A stretch of DNA of 5,495 bases from an uncultured Solobacterium sp. (GTDB taxonomy: Bacteria > Bacillota_I > Bacilli_A > Erysipelotrichales > Erysipelotrichaceae), in the NCBI GenBank assembly GCA_937910655.1, contig CALEMV010000369.1, positions 1 to 5,495 of the forward strand. Direction: 5' to 3'. The notes beneath the pieces were generated by a model, which saw only the letters and a list, made by a program, of their open reading frames with translations, was not told where the DNA came from and searched no databases. Position numbers and translations under genes: made by a program. Positions 5,333 to 5,495 of the stretch are shown here, piece after piece. Position 1 is the stretch's first letter. The number at the start of each line of letters is the position of its first letter.

Positions 5333-5354
5333 TTATAGATAGGAGATGTAGATT

Positions 5355-5429
5355 ATGAGAAAAACAATATATAAACGCATCTTATTCTTAGAAAAACTAT
5401 TTAACAAAATAGAAAACAAAAGTAATTAA
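5355..5429 (+). CDS. Small 24-residue cationic amphipathic peptide (hypothetical)
   Basis: The frame reads MRKTIYKRILFLEKLFNK, then IENKSN, and stop. It is preceded by AGGAG at 5341-5345, 9 nt before the ATG, a spacing matching the other genes here; this is the main reason for calling it. The peptide is basic (Arg/Lys at positions 2, 3, 7, 8, 14, 18, 22). Hydrophobic residues at 5, 9-12, 15, 16 and 19 would give an amphipathic helix at a membrane surface; there is no long transmembrane stretch. I do not recognise it. It could be a regulatory leader peptide, a small membrane-active peptide of the toxin or phenol-soluble-modulin kind, or a chance frame. The DNA after it is AT-rich with no strong terminator (ATTCT/AGAAT, 5434-5448, is only 5 bp). 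Confidence 0.45.
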   Translation: MRKTIYKRILFLEKLFNKIENKSN

Positions 5430-5495
5430 AAAGATTCTACTAAAGAATTAAATATATACATAAGAACAAGATGAACAAAGGAAGATATCTAGACT

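Noticed and set aside
4620..5350. Known RNA classes (T-box, RNase P, tmRNA, 6S, group II intron domain V) and CRISPR repeats
   Set aside because: None of their conserved core sequences could be found on either strand, and there is no regular repeat-spacer pattern.
5471..5495. ATG at 5471 opening a frame to the right edge (MNKGRYLD)
   Set aside because: There is no convincing ribosome site upstream and only eight codons are visible.

Overview
The window looks like chromosomal DNA of an AT-rich low-GC Gram-positive anaerobe. Strong AGGAG-type ribosome sites, small intergenic gaps, a cytoplasmic BMP-like/phosphoesterase gene pair and a small XRE regulator of a kind common in Clostridia and Erysipelotrichia all point that way. 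The class assignment is an inference from protein character; no rRNA or other marker gene is present.

Layout. Positions 3-344 (minus) hold the N-terminal 114 residues of an O6-alkylguanine-DNA alkyltransferase that runs off the left edge. A short divergent promoter region separates it from a plus-strand pair (441-2871): a 601-residue soluble protein with a ParB-like GNKR segment and a BMP-type ligand-binding domain, overlapping by 23 nt a calcineurin-like phosphoesterase. A bidirectional hairpin terminator (2876-2915) lies between this pair and a convergent minus-strand cluster. Read in its own direction, that cluster is a small XRE repressor-like protein (start 4546), a Sel1/TPR-repeat protein (4240-3617) and, 1 nt further, a family S51 peptidase-like protein (3615-2923). 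A well-formed promoter upstream of the XRE gene has an inverted repeat over its -10 box, suggesting autoregulation.

The right-hand part (about 4620-5350) has no convincing protein gene. It is bounded by two 24-nt segments (4628-4651 and 5189-5212) that are inverted complements at 21 of 24 positions. It contains many local hairpins, including one at 4931-4969 whose loop can pair with its flank as a pseudoknot. Read on the minus strand, two of the three imperfect positions of the closing stem become G-U wobbles. I therefore favour a large structured noncoding RNA of about 585 nt, with a non-autonomous or decayed transposable element as the main alternative. To its right is a 24-codon open frame with a good ribosome site (5355-5429), encoding a cationic amphipathic peptide.

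How the parts fit. The BMP-like protein and the phosphoesterase are almost certainly co-translated and probably work together; a cytoplasmic nucleoside-type sensor paired with a nucleotide or phosphoester hydrolase is a reasonable hypothesis, not a demonstrated one. The XRE, Sel1 and S51 genes form a likely operon. The least explained material is the 585-bp non-coding block and the small peptide beside it.
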